Positions 1-8,673 of a DNA stretch of 64,000 nt are shown here, in pieces. This stretch comes from Wohlfahrtiimonas larvae (GTDB lineage Bacteria > Pseudomonadota > Gammaproteobacteria > Cardiobacteriales > Wohlfahrtiimonadaceae). Position 1 is the stretch's first letter; each line of letters opens with the position of its first letter. The DNA lies in the NCBI RefSeq assembly GCF_039543665.1, contig NZ_BAABKE010000009.1:30028-94027 (forward strand), given 5' to 3'. A program made the translations under genes and the position numbers. The notes under the pieces are model-generated. The model did no database searches, was not told where the DNA came from, and was given only the letters and a program-made list of their open reading frames with translations.

Positions 1-1
1 G

Positions 2-370
2 GCGGCAATTGCTGGTCAAAAGCCAGTTGTAACATTGTCTAAAAAATCAATCGCTGGTTTTAAAATCCGTGATGGTTGGCCTGTAGGTTGTAAAGTGACT
101 TTACGTCGTGCTCATATGTATGAGTTTTTGGATCGTTTGATCAATATCTCGTTGCCACGTGTACGTGACTTCCGTGGTATTAATGGTCGTTCATTTGATG
201 GTCGTGGTAACTATAGCTTCGGTATCAAAGAGCAAATCATTTTCCCAGAAATCGATTATGAAAAAGTTGATGCATTACGTGGTATGGACATTAACTTTAC
301 GACAACTGCAAAAACTGATGCAGAAGCAAAAGCTTTGATTGCTGCATTTGGTTTCCCATTCCGTAATTAA
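2..370 (+). CDS. rplE: 50S ribosomal protein L5 (5' end cut by window edge)
   Basis: The frame is open from the first bases of the window, so the N-terminal part lies outside it. What remains (about 122 residues) is the C-terminal two thirds of L5, including the GFKIRDGWPVGCKVTLR stretch and the DFRGIN segment. L5 binds 5S rRNA in the central protuberance of the 50S subunit. It is followed 11 bases later by rpsN, the normal spc-operon order. An internal TTG at 35 is not the start. Confidence 0.97.
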   Translation, partial: AAIAGQKPVVTLSKKSIAGFKIRDGWPVGCKVTLRRAHMYEFLDRLINISLPRVRDFRGINGRSFDGRGNYSFGIKEQIIFPEIDYEKVDALRGMDINFTTTAKTDAEAKALIAAFGFPFRN

Positions 371-381
371 TAGGTAATACT

Positions 382-687
382 ATGGCAAAAAAATCAATGA
401 TCAATCGTGAGCTCAAAAGAGCGAAATTGGTTGAAAGATTGCAAGCTAAGCGCAATCGCTTAAAAGATATTATTAAAAGTGAAACTGTAAGCTTTGAAGA
501 AAAACAAGCTGCGGTTATTGCTTTGCAAAAAATGCCTCGTGACTCTTCTGCTTCACGTAAACATTCACGTTGTTCGATCACTGGTCGTCCACATGGTGTG
601 TACAGCAAATTTGGTTTGGGTCGTAATAAATTGCGCGAAATTACTATGCGCGGTGACATCCCAGGCTTACGTAAAGCAAGTTGGTAA
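382..687 (+). CDS. rpsN: 30S ribosomal protein S14
   Basis: The 101-residue product has the full length of the zinc-free (C-minus) S14 type: no CxxC pairs are present. The conserved C-terminal block with RCSITGRPHGVY and FGLGRNKLRE is intact. S14 sits in the head of the 30S subunit. A start codon ATG at 382 follows AATAGGTAAT and lies in the spc operon between rplE and rpsH. Confidence 0.98.
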   Translation: MAKKSMINRELKRAKLVERLQAKRNRLKDIIKSETVSFEEKQAAVIALQKMPRDSSASRKHSRCSITGRPHGVYSKFGLGRNKLREITMRGDIPGLRKASW

Positions 688-702
688 TTGAGGAGATAAT
701 TC

Positions 703-1098
703 ATGAGTATGCATGATCCGATTGCAGATATGTTAACGAGAATTCGTAACGCACAATCTGCACAAAAAGAAACTGTAGCGATGCCTTCTTCTACTAAGAA
801 AGAAGCAATTGCAAAAGTATTAAAAGATGAAGGTTATATTTCTGGTTTTGAAGTAACAGCTGAAGGTGCTAAAAAGACTTTATCTATTACATTGAAATAT
901 TATCAAGGTAAAGCTGTAATCGAGACTTTGGATCGCGTAAGCCGTCCTAGCCTTCGTATCTACAGAAGTAAAGATCAACTTCCATCAGTATTGGGTGGCT
1001 TGGGTATTGCGATTATTTCTACCTCTAAAGGTTTGATGACAGATCGTAAAGCAAGAGCTATGTCCTTAGGTGGTGAAGTAATTTGTTTCGTAGCATAA
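703..1098 (+). CDS. rpsH: 30S ribosomal protein S8
   Basis: A 131-residue S8 with the typical start SMHDPIADMLTRIRNAQ and C-terminal STSKGLMTDRKAR block. S8 binds 16S rRNA helix 21 early in 30S assembly and is the usual translational repressor of the spc operon. A good Shine-Dalgarno (TTGAGGAG) precedes the ATG by about seven bases. Confidence 0.98.
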   Translation: MSMHDPIADMLTRIRNAQSAQKETVAMPSSTKKEAIAKVLKDEGYISGFEVTAEGAKKTLSITLKYYQGKAVIETLDRVSRPSLRIYRSKDQLPSVLGGLGIAIISTSKGLMTDRKARAMSLGGEVICFVA

Positions 1099-1108
1099 GG
1101 AGTAGGAA

Positions 1109-1645
1109 ATGTCTCGTGTAGCAAAGAAAATTATTCCAATTCCTGCTGGTGTTGAAGTATCTATCACAGGTAACTTGGTGAAAGTTAAGGGCGCTAAAGG
1201 CTCAAGTGAATTACAATTGCATTCTGCAGTTGGTATTAAGCAAGAAGATGGTAACTTAGTCATTGTTCCTGATTTGGATCAAACTAAGGGTAGTTATGCT
1301 TTAGCTGGAACTATGCGTTCGTTGGTTAACAATATGGTTATCGGCGTGTCAGCAGGTTTCGAAAAGAAATTGCTTTTAGTTGGTGTTGGTTATCGTGCGC
1401 AGGCGCAAGGTTCAGCATTGAATCTTACATTAGGTTTTTCTCACCCAGTCGTTCATGCAATGCCTGAAGGTGTAACTTGTGAAACTCCTTCACAAACTGA
1501 AATTATCATCCGTGGTGTTGATAAACAAGCAGTTGGCGAAGTAGCAGCAAAAGTACGTGCTTATAGACCGCCAGAGCCTTATAAGGGTAAAGGTGTACGT
1601 TATGCTGATGAAGTTGTTTCATTGAAAGAAGTTAAGAAAAAGTAG
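1109..1645 (+). CDS. rplF: 50S ribosomal protein L6
   Basis: A 178-residue L6, with the duplicated RNA-binding fold and the C-terminal RAYRPPEPYKGKGVRY signature. L6 lies near the sarcin-ricin loop of the 50S subunit. It has an upstream AAGGAG Shine-Dalgarno and is ten bases after rpsH. Its TAG overlaps the Shine-Dalgarno of rplR. Confidence 0.98.
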   Translation: MSRVAKKIIPIPAGVEVSITGNLVKVKGAKGSSELQLHSAVGIKQEDGNLVIVPDLDQTKGSYALAGTMRSLVNNMVIGVSAGFEKKLLLVGVGYRAQAQGSALNLTLGFSHPVVHAMPEGVTCETPSQTEIIIRGVDKQAVGEVAAKVRAYRPPEPYKGKGVRYADEVVSLKEVKKK

Positions 1646-1651
1646 GTGATT

Positions 1652-2008
1652 ATGAACGTAAAAAAAGAAGCTAGACTACGTCGTAGTCGTAAGGCTAGAG
1701 CAAAAATTAGAGAAATCGGTGCGACACGTTTGACTATTTTTAGAACGCCTCGTCATATCTATGCTCAAGTAATTTCTCCATGCGGTAAAAATATTTTGGC
1801 GGCAGCATCTACTTTAGATAAAGAAGTACGTGCTCAAATCCAGAACGGTGGAAATATTGGTGCAGCTCAAGTTGTTGGTAAAGTTGTTGCAGAACGTGCA
1901 TTGAAAGCAAATATTACATCTGTTGCTTTTGATCGTGCAGGTTTCCAATACCACGGACGCATTAAAGCATTGGCAGATTCAGCTCGCGAAGCTGGCTTAC
2001 AATTCTAA
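1652..2008 (+). CDS. rplR: 50S ribosomal protein L18
   Basis: L18 of 118 residues, a 5S rRNA-binding protein. It has the basic N-terminus (NVKKEARLRRSRKARAK) and the C-terminal FDRAGFQYHGRIKALADSAREAGL block. I chose the ATG at 1652 over an in-frame GTG at 1646. The AGGTG Shine-Dalgarno at 1644-1648 is then correctly placed and the N-terminus matches the family. Confidence 0.97.
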   Translation: MNVKKEARLRRSRKARAKIREIGATRLTIFRTPRHIYAQVISPCGKNILAAASTLDKEVRAQIQNGGNIGAAQVVGKVVAERALKANITSVAFDRAGFQYHGRIKALADSAREAGLQF

Positions 2009-2020
2009 TAGGGATTTGAT

Positions 2021-2539
2021 ATGGCAAAGAAATCAGAAAATACAAACGTTGCAGCACAAGCGGATGCATTTCAAGAAAAGCTTGTTGCAGTAAATCGTGT
2101 ATCTAAAACAGTTAAAGGTGGTCGTCAATTCGCATTTGCTGCTTTGACAGTAGTAGGTGATGGTAATGGTCGCGTAGGTTTTGGATATGGTAAAGCTAAA
2201 GAAGTTCCTTTGGCAATCCAGAAGTCAGTAGAGCAAGCTCGCAAAAATATTAAAGAAGTTGCTTTAACAAACGGTACATTGCAATATCCAGTAACTGGTA
2301 TTCATGGTGCTGCGCGTGTTTATATGCAACCTGCATCTGAAGGTACTGGCGTTATCGCTGGTGGCGCAATGCGTGCTGTGTTTGAAGTTGCTGGTGTTAA
2401 AGATGTTTTGGCTAAGTGTCAAAATTCACGTAATCCTATCAACGTTGTTCGCGCAACAATCGAAGGATTATGCTCTATGAAATCACCTGAAGATATCGCT
2501 GCTAAGCGTGGTCTTTCAGTTGAAGACATTAAGGAGTAA
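2021..2539 (+). CDS. rpsE: 30S ribosomal protein S5
   Basis: A 172-residue S5. It has an N-terminal dsRNA-binding fold with VNRVSKTVKGGRQFAFAALTVVGDG and VGFGYGKAKEVP, then the S5 C-terminal domain with GVIAGGAMRAVFEVAGVKDVLAK. S5 contributes to decoding fidelity and the mRNA entry channel. The gene ends in TAA, with the AAGGAG of rpmD overlapping its last codons. Confidence 0.98.
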   Translation: MAKKSENTNVAAQADAFQEKLVAVNRVSKTVKGGRQFAFAALTVVGDGNGRVGFGYGKAKEVPLAIQKSVEQARKNIKEVALTNGTLQYPVTGIHGAARVYMQPASEGTGVIAGGAMRAVFEVAGVKDVLAKCQNSRNPINVVRATIEGLCSMKSPEDIAAKRGLSVEDIKE

Positions 2540-2542
2540 TTC

Positions 2543-2722
2543 ATGAGTACTATTACTGTTACTTTGGTTAAAAGTACCAATGGTCGTCTGCAGTCACATA
2601 AAGATTGTGTGCGTGGTTTAGGATTAAGAAAAATTAATCATACTGTTGAAGTTCAAGATACGCCAGAAAACAGAGGGATGATTAATAAAGTGTCCTATTT
2701 ATTGAAAGTTTCTGAAAAATAG
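2543..2722 (+). CDS. rpmD: 50S ribosomal protein L30
   Basis: A short 59-codon gene in the three-base gap after rpsE. It starts MSTITVTLVK and contains the L30 signature HKDCVRGLGLRKINHTVE. The ATG at 2543 is preceded by AAGGAG inside the end of rpsE. Its place between rpsE and rplO is the normal spc-operon order. Confidence 0.96.
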   Translation: MSTITVTLVKSTNGRLQSHKDCVRGLGLRKINHTVEVQDTPENRGMINKVSYLLKVSEK

Positions 2723-2730
2723 GTGAAATA

Positions 2731-3165
2731 ATGCATTTAAACACTTTAACTAGTACAGAAGGTAGCCGTAAAGCTAAGAAACGTCTTGGACGTGGTATTG
2801 GTTCTGGCTTGGGTAAAACAGCTGGTCGTGGTCATAAAGGTCAGCACTCACGTTCGGGTGGTTACCATAAAGTTGGCTTTGAAGGCGGTCAGATGCCTTT
2901 ACAACGTCGTCTTCCAAAAGTTGGCTTCGTTTCTCAAATCTCTTTGAAAACAGCTGAAGTTCCTTTGTCTGCATTGGCAAAAGTACAAGGTAATGAGATT
3001 GATTTGATCGCGTTAAAATCATCTAATGTAATTGCTGGTAAATTTGAAAGAGCAAAAATTGTTCTTTCAGGTACAATTGACCGCGCAGTAACAATTAATG
3101 GTTTAGCGGTTACAAAAGGTGCTAAGGAAGCAATCTTGGCGGCAGGTGGAACAATCAACGAATAA
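2731..3165 (+). CDS. rplO: 50S ribosomal protein L15
   Basis: A 144-residue L15. The glycine/arginine-rich N-terminal extension (KRLGRGIGSGLGKTAGRGHKGQ) threads into 23S rRNA, followed by the globular domain ending AVTKGAKEAILAAGG. L15 is a late 50S assembly protein. It lies eight bases after rpmD and nine before secY. Confidence 0.98.
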   Translation: MHLNTLTSTEGSRKAKKRLGRGIGSGLGKTAGRGHKGQHSRSGGYHKVGFEGGQMPLQRRLPKVGFVSQISLKTAEVPLSALAKVQGNEIDLIALKSSNVIAGKFERAKIVLSGTIDRAVTINGLAVTKGAKEAILAAGGTINE

Positions 3166-3174
3166 AGATATAGT

Positions 3175-4596
3175 ATGAAAAATAATCAACTTCCTCAGCT
3201 TGGCAACTTATCAGAATTAAAATCTCGTTTTTTATTTTTGATGTTGGCTTTGATTGTTTACCGTTTAGGTGTACATATCACAGTCCCTGGGATCAATGTT
3301 CCTTTATTAATGGATCAAATGACACAGCCAGGTGAAGGCCAAGGTTTAAGTGCGATGATGAACCTGTTTTCAGGTGGCGCATTTGAAAGGATGTCGATTT
3401 TTATGCTAGGGGTTATGCCATATATTACAGCATCTATTGTTATTCAGATGCTGAGTGTGGTATACCCACCACTTGAACAAATTAAAAAAGAAGGCCAAGC
3501 AGGGCGTCGTAAGATAACGCAATATACTCGTTATCTCACTATTGTTTTTGCTGCAGCGCAAGGTACAGCATATGCATTTGGTATTGTTAATGGTTCCTTA
3601 GGATTTAACGCAAGTATCGTTATGATTCCAGCTTTTAACTTTGTCTTGTTGGCTGTTATTACTTGGATTACAGGTACAATTTTCTTGATGTGGTTGGGTG
3701 AGCAAATTTCTGAAAGAGGCGTAGGTAATGGTATTTCTATGATTATCTTTGCTAGTATCTTGATGGGTATGCCAACAGGCGTAAGTGCATTATTTGATAC
3801 GGCTCGTACAGAAGGTACTACGCTTGCATATTTAAAAGTTGTCTTTGTAATCTTATTTGTTATGGCGATAGTGTTGTTGGTTGTATTTATTGAACGCGGT
3901 CAACGCCGTATTACGATCAATTATGCAAGAAAACAACAAGGGCGCCAAATGTCAATTGGTGGGCAAACAACACATCTTCCATTGAAATTGAATATGGCAG
4001 GTGTTATTCCAGCAATTTTCGGCTCGGCATTCTTGTCTTTCGTTTACACAATTTCAGCAGCACTGGCTAAGATTGAAGTACAGGTTGTTGATGGTCCTAT
4101 GTCTGGTTTACAAAAGTTCTCATTTTTTGCAAGTCAATTCTTCCAGAAAATCGGCAACTATGGTGTTAAGTATTTCACACCAGGTCAACCAGCTTATATG
4201 ATTTTATTTGCTGCTTTAATTATTTTCTTCTGCTTCTTTTATACTGCAATTCAGTTTAACTCAAAAGAAACAGCTGAAAACTTAAAGCGTTCTGGTGGTT
4301 TCATTCCAGGCATTCGCCCAGGAATTCAAACTTCTCAGTTTTTTGATAAAGTATTAACTAGAATTACACTTTGGGGTGCGTTGTATATTACAGCAATCTG
4401 TTTATTACCAGATATGTTAGGCGCAATTTTTAATTTCCCAAGTTATTTTGGTGGTACTTCTATTCTGATTGCGGTTGTAGTTGTCATGGACTTAATTGCT
4501 CAAGTTCAAGCTCAGTTGGTATCTCAACAGTATTCATCGTTGATGAAAAAAGCCAATATTAGCAATGCTTTAAATGGCAAACCGCCTTCAATCTAA
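3175..4596 (+). CDS. secY: preprotein translocase channel subunit SecY
   Basis: The central pore subunit of the SecYEG inner-membrane translocon, with about ten predicted transmembrane helices. Conserved landmarks are LFLMLALIVYRLGVHITVPG near the start, GGAFERMSIFMLGVMPYI, the cytosolic EQISERGVGNGISMIIF loop and FIERGQRRI. At 473 residues it is somewhat longer than the roughly 440 usual in enterics; the periplasmic loop around residues 290-340 seems extended. It lies at the end of the spc operon, as expected. Confidence 0.98.
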   Translation: MKNNQLPQLGNLSELKSRFLFLMLALIVYRLGVHITVPGINVPLLMDQMTQPGEGQGLSAMMNLFSGGAFERMSIFMLGVMPYITASIVIQMLSVVYPPLEQIKKEGQAGRRKITQYTRYLTIVFAAAQGTAYAFGIVNGSLGFNASIVMIPAFNFVLLAVITWITGTIFLMWLGEQISERGVGNGISMIIFASILMGMPTGVSALFDTARTEGTTLAYLKVVFVILFVMAIVLLVVFIERGQRRITINYARKQQGRQMSIGGQTTHLPLKLNMAGVIPAIFGSAFLSFVYTISAALAKIEVQVVDGPMSGLQKFSFFASQFFQKIGNYGVKYFTPGQPAYMILFAALIIFFCFFYTAIQFNSKETAENLKRSGGFIPGIRPGIQTSQFFDKVLTRITLWGALYITAICLLPDMLGAIFNFPSYFGGTSILIAVVVVMDLIAQVQAQLVSQQYSSLMKKANISNALNGKPPSI

Positions 4597-4619
4597 AATA
4601 TTCTCGATTAGGAGTTTTT

Positions 4620-4733
4620 ATGAAAGTTAGAGCATCAGTAAAAAGAATTTGCAGAAAATGCAAAATCATTAAACGCCATGGTGTTATTAGAGTTATCTGT
4701 GAAGATGGACGTCATAAGCAACGTCAAGGATAA
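4620..4733 (+). CDS. rpmJ: 50S ribosomal protein L36
   Basis: A 37-residue L36, starting MKVRASVKRICRKC. Cys11, Cys14, Cys27 and His32 are all present, so this is the zinc-binding C-plus form. A TTAGGAG Shine-Dalgarno precedes the ATG. It sits between secY and rpsM as in most bacteria. Confidence 0.96.
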   Translation: MKVRASVKRICRKCKIIKRHGVIRVICEDGRHKQRQG

Positions 4734-4741
4734 TTAAATTT

Positions 4742-4773
4742 GTGGAATTCTGAAAAACAGTATAGAATTCCAC
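4742..4773 (+). promoter_or_regulatory. perfect stem-loop between rpmJ and rpsM, candidate alpha-operon leader element
   Basis: A perfect 10-bp inverted repeat (GTGGAATTCT at 4742-4751, AGAATTCCAC at 4764-4773) with a 12-base loop. It lies in the longest gap of the ribosomal cluster, about 40 bases upstream of the rpsM start. No T-run follows, so it is not an ordinary terminator. In E. coli, S4 represses the alpha operon by binding a pseudoknot in just this leader. Whether this stem forms such a pseudoknot is inference. Confidence 0.45.
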
Positions 4774-4814
4774 CCCTTGGTCATAAAACAAAAAATTTCG
4801 GAGTTTCATAACAT

Positions 4815-5171
4815 ATGGCACGTATAGCAGGTGTAAACTTACCGCTCAAAAAACATGTTATTATTGCTTTGCAGTCCATTTATGGCATCGGTGCCACGCG
4901 CGCAAAAGCAATTTGTCAAAATGCACAAGTTGATCCAACAACTAAGGTCAATGAATTGACTGACGATCAAGTTGAAGCACTACGTGCGCAAGTAGCGCAA
5001 TTCGTAGTAGAGGGTGACCTTCGTCGTGAAGTGTCAATGAGTATTAAAAGACTAATGGATCTTGGTTGTTACCGTGGTATCAGACATCGTCGTGGTTTAC
5101 CTGTACGCGGACAACGCACCAAAACGAATGCCCGCACTCGTAAAGGCCCAAGACGTTTAGTTAAGAAATAA
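4815..5171 (+). CDS. rpsM: 30S ribosomal protein S13
   Basis: A 118-residue S13, first gene of the alpha operon. It begins ARIAGVNLPLKKHV and ends with the basic tail RRGLPVRGQRTKTNARTRKG. S13 contacts the 50S subunit through bridges B1a/B1b and lies near the P-site tRNA. A TCGGAG Shine-Dalgarno precedes the ATG, though at a slightly long distance. Confidence 0.98.
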   Translation: MARIAGVNLPLKKHVIIALQSIYGIGATRAKAICQNAQVDPTTKVNELTDDQVEALRAQVAQFVVEGDLRREVSMSIKRLMDLGCYRGIRHRRGLPVRGQRTKTNARTRKGPRRLVKK

Positions 5172-5190
5172 AAATTTATAGGAATTAGTG

Positions 5191-5580
5191 ATGGCAAAAC
5201 CTTCAGTAAAAACACGTAAGCGTGTTAGAAGAACTGTTGTAGACGGTGTCGCACACATACATGCATCGTTCAATAATACAATCGTAACTATTACAGATCG
5301 TCAAGGTAACGCGTTATCTTGGGCTACATCTGGTGGTTCTGGTTTCCGTGGCTCTAGAAAATCTACTCCTTTTGCGGCACAAGTTGCAGCAGAAAGAGCA
5401 GGTACTACAGCTAAAGAGTATGGTTTGAAAAATCTTGACGTTGAAGTTAATGGTCCAGGCCCAGGTCGTGAATCTGCGGTACGTGCATTAAATGCTTTAG
5501 GGTACAAAATCACATCTATCGTTGACGTAACACCAATTCCTCATAATGGTTGTCGTCCACCTAAGAAACGTAGAGTATAA
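5191..5580 (+). CDS. rpsK: 30S ribosomal protein S11
   Basis: A 129-residue S11 with the conserved GVAHIHASFNNTIVTITDRQG block and C-terminal DVTPIPHNGCRPPKKRRV. S11 forms part of the 30S platform. I prefer ATG 5191 to the adjacent GTG 5188 because the AGGA at 5180-5183 is then better spaced and the product starts MAKPSVKT. Confidence 0.97.
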   Translation: MAKPSVKTRKRVRRTVVDGVAHIHASFNNTIVTITDRQGNALSWATSGGSGFRGSRKSTPFAAQVAAERAGTTAKEYGLKNLDVEVNGPGPGRESAVRALNALGYKITSIVDVTPIPHNGCRPPKKRRV

Positions 5581-5593
5581 TTGGAGTATTTAA

Positions 5594-6217
5594 ATGGCAC
5601 GTTATATTGGTCCTAAATGTAAATTAGAAAGAAGAGAAGGCACGGATCTTTTCTTAAAATCACCTGCTCGTCCTTTTGAATCAAAAACTAAGCTTCATGA
5701 CAAAGCGCCTGGTCAGCACGGTGCTCGTCCTAAGAAGTTGTCAGTTTATGGTGAACAGCTTCGCGAGAAGCAAAAGTTACGTCGTATTTATGGTGTATTA
5801 GAGAAACAATTTAGATCTTACTATGCAGAAGCTGCGCGTCGTAAAGGCTCAACTGGTGAGAATTTATTGCAAATCTTAGAATGCCGTTTGGATAACGTAG
5901 TTTATCGTATGGGTTTTGCAGTAACTCGTGCAGAGGCTAGACAATTGGTTTCTCATAGAGCGGTATTAGTGAATGGTAAAATTGTTAACATTCCTTCATA
6001 CCAGTTGAAAGCAGAAGATGTAATTTCTGTTTCAGAAAAAGCAAAACAGCAAACACGTGTTAAATACGCTATGCAATTGGCTGAGAGCAACGGTTTTGTT
6101 GACTGGTTGGCTATCGAACCTTCTAAAATGGAAGGTACATACAAGCGTATCCCTGATCGTAGCGACTTACCAGCAGACATTAATGAATCACTAGTAGTTG
6201 AATTGTATTCTAAGTAA
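5594..6217 (+). CDS. rpsD: 30S ribosomal protein S4
   Basis: A 207-residue S4, primary 16S-binding assembly protein and the usual autogenous repressor of the alpha operon. It starts ARYIGPKCKLERREGTDLFL. The S4 RNA-binding domain is around residues 95-155, with LDNVVYRMGFAVTRAEARQLV and HRAVLVNGK. It is 13 bases after rpsK with a TTGGAG Shine-Dalgarno. Confidence 0.98.
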   Translation: MARYIGPKCKLERREGTDLFLKSPARPFESKTKLHDKAPGQHGARPKKLSVYGEQLREKQKLRRIYGVLEKQFRSYYAEAARRKGSTGENLLQILECRLDNVVYRMGFAVTRAEARQLVSHRAVLVNGKIVNIPSYQLKAEDVISVSEKAKQQTRVKYAMQLAESNGFVDWLAIEPSKMEGTYKRIPDRSDLPADINESLVVELYSK

Positions 6218-6256
6218 TATTATTGATTAACGTTAATATCTAGGTGAATATTTATT

Positions 6257-7255
6257 ATGGCTGTACATGAATTATTAACGCCAAAGATTGTTGATATAAA
6301 AACAATTAGTCCTACACGTTCTGAAGTCTCGCTTGAGCCTTTAGAGCGTGGCTTTGGCCATACTCTTGGTAACGCTTTGCGTCGTATTTTATTATCTTCA
6401 ATGCCCGGTGCGGCAATCACTGAATGTGAAATTGAAGGTGTTCAAAAAGAATACACAGCGGTGCCAGGAATGTATGAAGACGTAATAGATCTTCTTTTGA
6501 ATCTTAAAGGAATTTCTTTATCACTTCACGATGCTGATGAAGCATACTTAACACTAGAGAAATCTGGTGAGGGTCCTGTGACGGCTAAAGATTTAGTGGT
6601 TCCTCATAATGTAGAGATTTTTAATCCTGATTATGTGATCGCTAACTTGACAGCTCAAGGCTCTTTGAAGCTTCGTTTAAAAGTTGAAAATGGTCGTGGT
6701 TATCAGCCAGTAGGTGCTCGTGAATCAGCTTCTGATTCAACACAGAAAATTGGCAACTTCAAGATCGATGCTTCTTTTAGCCCAGTGAGAACTGTTAGCT
6801 ATAAAGTAGACACTGCTCGTGTTGAACAAAGAACTAACTTAGATCGCTTGGTTATTAATCTTGAAACCAATGGTAGTTTAGATCCAGAGAAAGCAATTCG
6901 TGCGGCAGCAACAATTTTGCATGAACAATTAGCAGTATTTGTTGATCTGAAATCAAAACCTGATGTAGTAGAAGAGAAAGAAGAGCCAGTATGCGAAATC
7001 GATCCGATCTTATTACGTTCAGTAGATGATCTTGAGTTAACTGTACGTTCAGCAAATTGTTTGAAAGCAGAAAGCTTGTATTATATTGGTGAGCTAATCC
7101 AGAAAACTGAAGTAGAGTTGTTGAAAACTCCAAACTTGGGTAAGAAATCATTAACTGAAATTAAGGATGTTCTTGCTCAACATGGTTTGTCTTTGGGTAC
7201 TAAATTGGATAACTGGCCACCTTTACATTTAGATGTAAGCAAGCCACCAGCATAA
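6257..7255 (+). CDS. rpoA: DNA-directed RNA polymerase subunit alpha
   Basis: A 332-residue alpha subunit. The N-terminal dimerisation domain (about 1-235) contains LEPLERGFGHTLGNALRRILLSS. After a linker rich in acidic residues, the C-terminal domain (about 250-320) contains the helix-hairpin region VDDLELTVRSANCLKAE and NLGKKSLTEIKDVL, which binds UP elements and activators. It lies between rpsD and rplQ in the alpha operon. Confidence 0.98.
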   Translation: MAVHELLTPKIVDIKTISPTRSEVSLEPLERGFGHTLGNALRRILLSSMPGAAITECEIEGVQKEYTAVPGMYEDVIDLLLNLKGISLSLHDADEAYLTLEKSGEGPVTAKDLVVPHNVEIFNPDYVIANLTAQGSLKLRLKVENGRGYQPVGARESASDSTQKIGNFKIDASFSPVRTVSYKVDTARVEQRTNLDRLVINLETNGSLDPEKAIRAAATILHEQLAVFVDLKSKPDVVEEKEEPVCEIDPILLRSVDDLELTVRSANCLKAESLYYIGELIQKTEVELLKTPNLGKKSLTEIKDVLAQHGLSLGTKLDNWPPLHLDVSKPPA

Positions 7256-7286
7256 TTAAGTTACAAATTTTTAAGGAATTATTCTA

Positions 7287-7670
7287 ATGCGTCATCGTAA
7301 ATCAGGTCGTGCCTTTAGTCGCACATCAGCGCATAGAAAAGCAATGTTCAAAAACATGGCTGTTTCTATGATTGAGCATGAATTAATTAAAACAACATTA
7401 CCAAAAGCTAAAGAATTAAGATCAGTTGTTGAGCCTTTAATTACTTTAGCAAAAGTTGACTCAGTTGCTAATCGTCGTTTAGCATTCGCTCGTTTGCGCT
7501 CAGAAGCAGCAGTTGCAAAATTGTTCACTGAAATCGCACCACGTATGCAACAACGTCCAGGCGGATACTTAAGAATTCTTAAGTGTGGCAATCGTGCAGG
7601 CGATAATGCGCCAATGGCTTATGTAGAGCTAGTTGATCGCACAACAGCATCAGCAGATAAAGCTGAGTAA
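7287..7670 (+). CDS. rplQ: 50S ribosomal protein L17
   Basis: A 127-residue L17, starting MRHRKSGRAFSRTSAHRKAMFKNM, with the RPGGYLRILK motif near residue 90. L17 surrounds the peptide exit tunnel. It is the last gene of the alpha operon and is followed by a strong terminator. A TAAGGAAT Shine-Dalgarno precedes the ATG. Confidence 0.98.
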   Translation: MRHRKSGRAFSRTSAHRKAMFKNMAVSMIEHELIKTTLPKAKELRSVVEPLITLAKVDSVANRRLAFARLRSEAAVAKLFTEIAPRMQQRPGGYLRILKCGNRAGDNAPMAYVELVDRTTASADKAE

Positions 7671-7691
7671 TTGTTTTAAAATTGATAGAAT

Positions 7692-7717
7692 AGGCCGGTT
7701 CATCCGGCCTTTTTATT
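7692..7717 (+). terminator. intrinsic terminator of the alpha operon
   Basis: A 7-bp GC-rich hairpin (AGGCCGG 7692-7698, CCGGCCT 7704-7710, loop TTCAT) followed directly by a T-run. It lies 22 bases after the rplQ stop and only 12 before the ribF start, so ribF probably has its own promoter or depends on read-through. Confidence 0.93.
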
Positions 7718-7728
7718 ATTGGTGAAAT

Positions 7729-8664
7729 ATGTATTTTACACATTTAAATCTCTCTTCACGATCATCAAACTATGATGGGCGTGCAATTACTATTGGTTCA
7801 TTTGATGGTATTCATATTGGTCATCAAAAAATTCTAACTGAATTAAATCAATATGCAAAAGCTCATAATTTACAACGGACATTGGTAACATTTAATCCTC
7901 TTCCACCTGAGTATTTTAAGAAAGGTATGACACATCGATTGATGTCATTAAGGGATAAAGCTGAGTTTTTGAAGAAAAATGATTTGGTGGATGAAATTAT
8001 ATTAATTCCTTTTTCTCAAGCAATGGCAACCATTACTGCTGATAGCTTTTTAGATGATATTTTAATTGATCACTTACAAATGAAAGCCTTATTTGTGGGT
8101 AAAGATTTTAAATTTGGCCATAAAGCCGAAGGCAATATAGAATTTTTGAGTAATGCATTAAAAGATCGATACTATTTTTCTGCCATTGATGATCTGACTC
8201 GTAATAATATTAGGGTGTCATCAACAAAAATTAGAGGTTTTTTAGCAGATAGTGATTTGCTAGCTGCAAAAGAATTTTTAGGCCGCAATTATAGTTTAAT
8301 TGGCAAAGTCGTACCGGGTAATCAATTGGCACGTACTTGGGGGATGCCAACAATCAATATTCATTTACAGCATGATTTTCCTTTAATGGGAATTTATAAT
8401 GCAACAGCTGAAAATTTATGCACCGGTAAAAAATATACAGGTGCTGCGAGTATTGGTTTTCGCCCAACAATTGGTGGAACTAATGTTGTGCTTGAAGTTC
8501 ACCTTCATGACACGAATGAAGATCTCTATGGTCAGTTCTTCAAAATTTCTTTTATTAATAAAATGAGAGACGAAATTAAGTTTGATACGCTTGAGGATTT
8601 GCGAAAGCAAATTGAGCATGATATAACGGAATCTTATTCGTTTTTTAAAGACTATTCAGAATAG
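7729..8664 (+). CDS. ribF: bifunctional riboflavin kinase / FAD synthetase
   Basis: A 311-residue protein that phosphorylates riboflavin to FMN and adenylylates FMN to FAD. The N-terminal nucleotidyltransferase domain carries GSFDGIHIGH (about residues 23-32), the family HxGH ATP site, and a later VSSTKIR motif. The C-terminal kinase domain (about 185-305) has GKVVPGNQLARTWGMPTINI and the GAASIGFRPTIGG segment. It begins the ribF-ileS-lspA-ispH group, with ileS nine bases downstream. Confidence 0.96.
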   Translation: MYFTHLNLSSRSSNYDGRAITIGSFDGIHIGHQKILTELNQYAKAHNLQRTLVTFNPLPPEYFKKGMTHRLMSLRDKAEFLKKNDLVDEIILIPFSQAMATITADSFLDDILIDHLQMKALFVGKDFKFGHKAEGNIEFLSNALKDRYYFSAIDDLTRNNIRVSSTKIRGFLADSDLLAAKEFLGRNYSLIGKVVPGNQLARTWGMPTINIHLQHDFPLMGIYNATAENLCTGKKYTGAASIGFRPTIGGTNVVLEVHLHDTNEDLYGQFFKISFINKMRDEIKFDTLEDLRKQIEHDITESYSFFKDYSE

Positions 8665-8673
8665 GTACAGACT

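Noticed and set aside
297..704. 135-codon minus-strand frame across rplE and rpsN
   Set aside because: It lies antisense to two conserved ribosomal genes and has no ribosome site or recognisable product.
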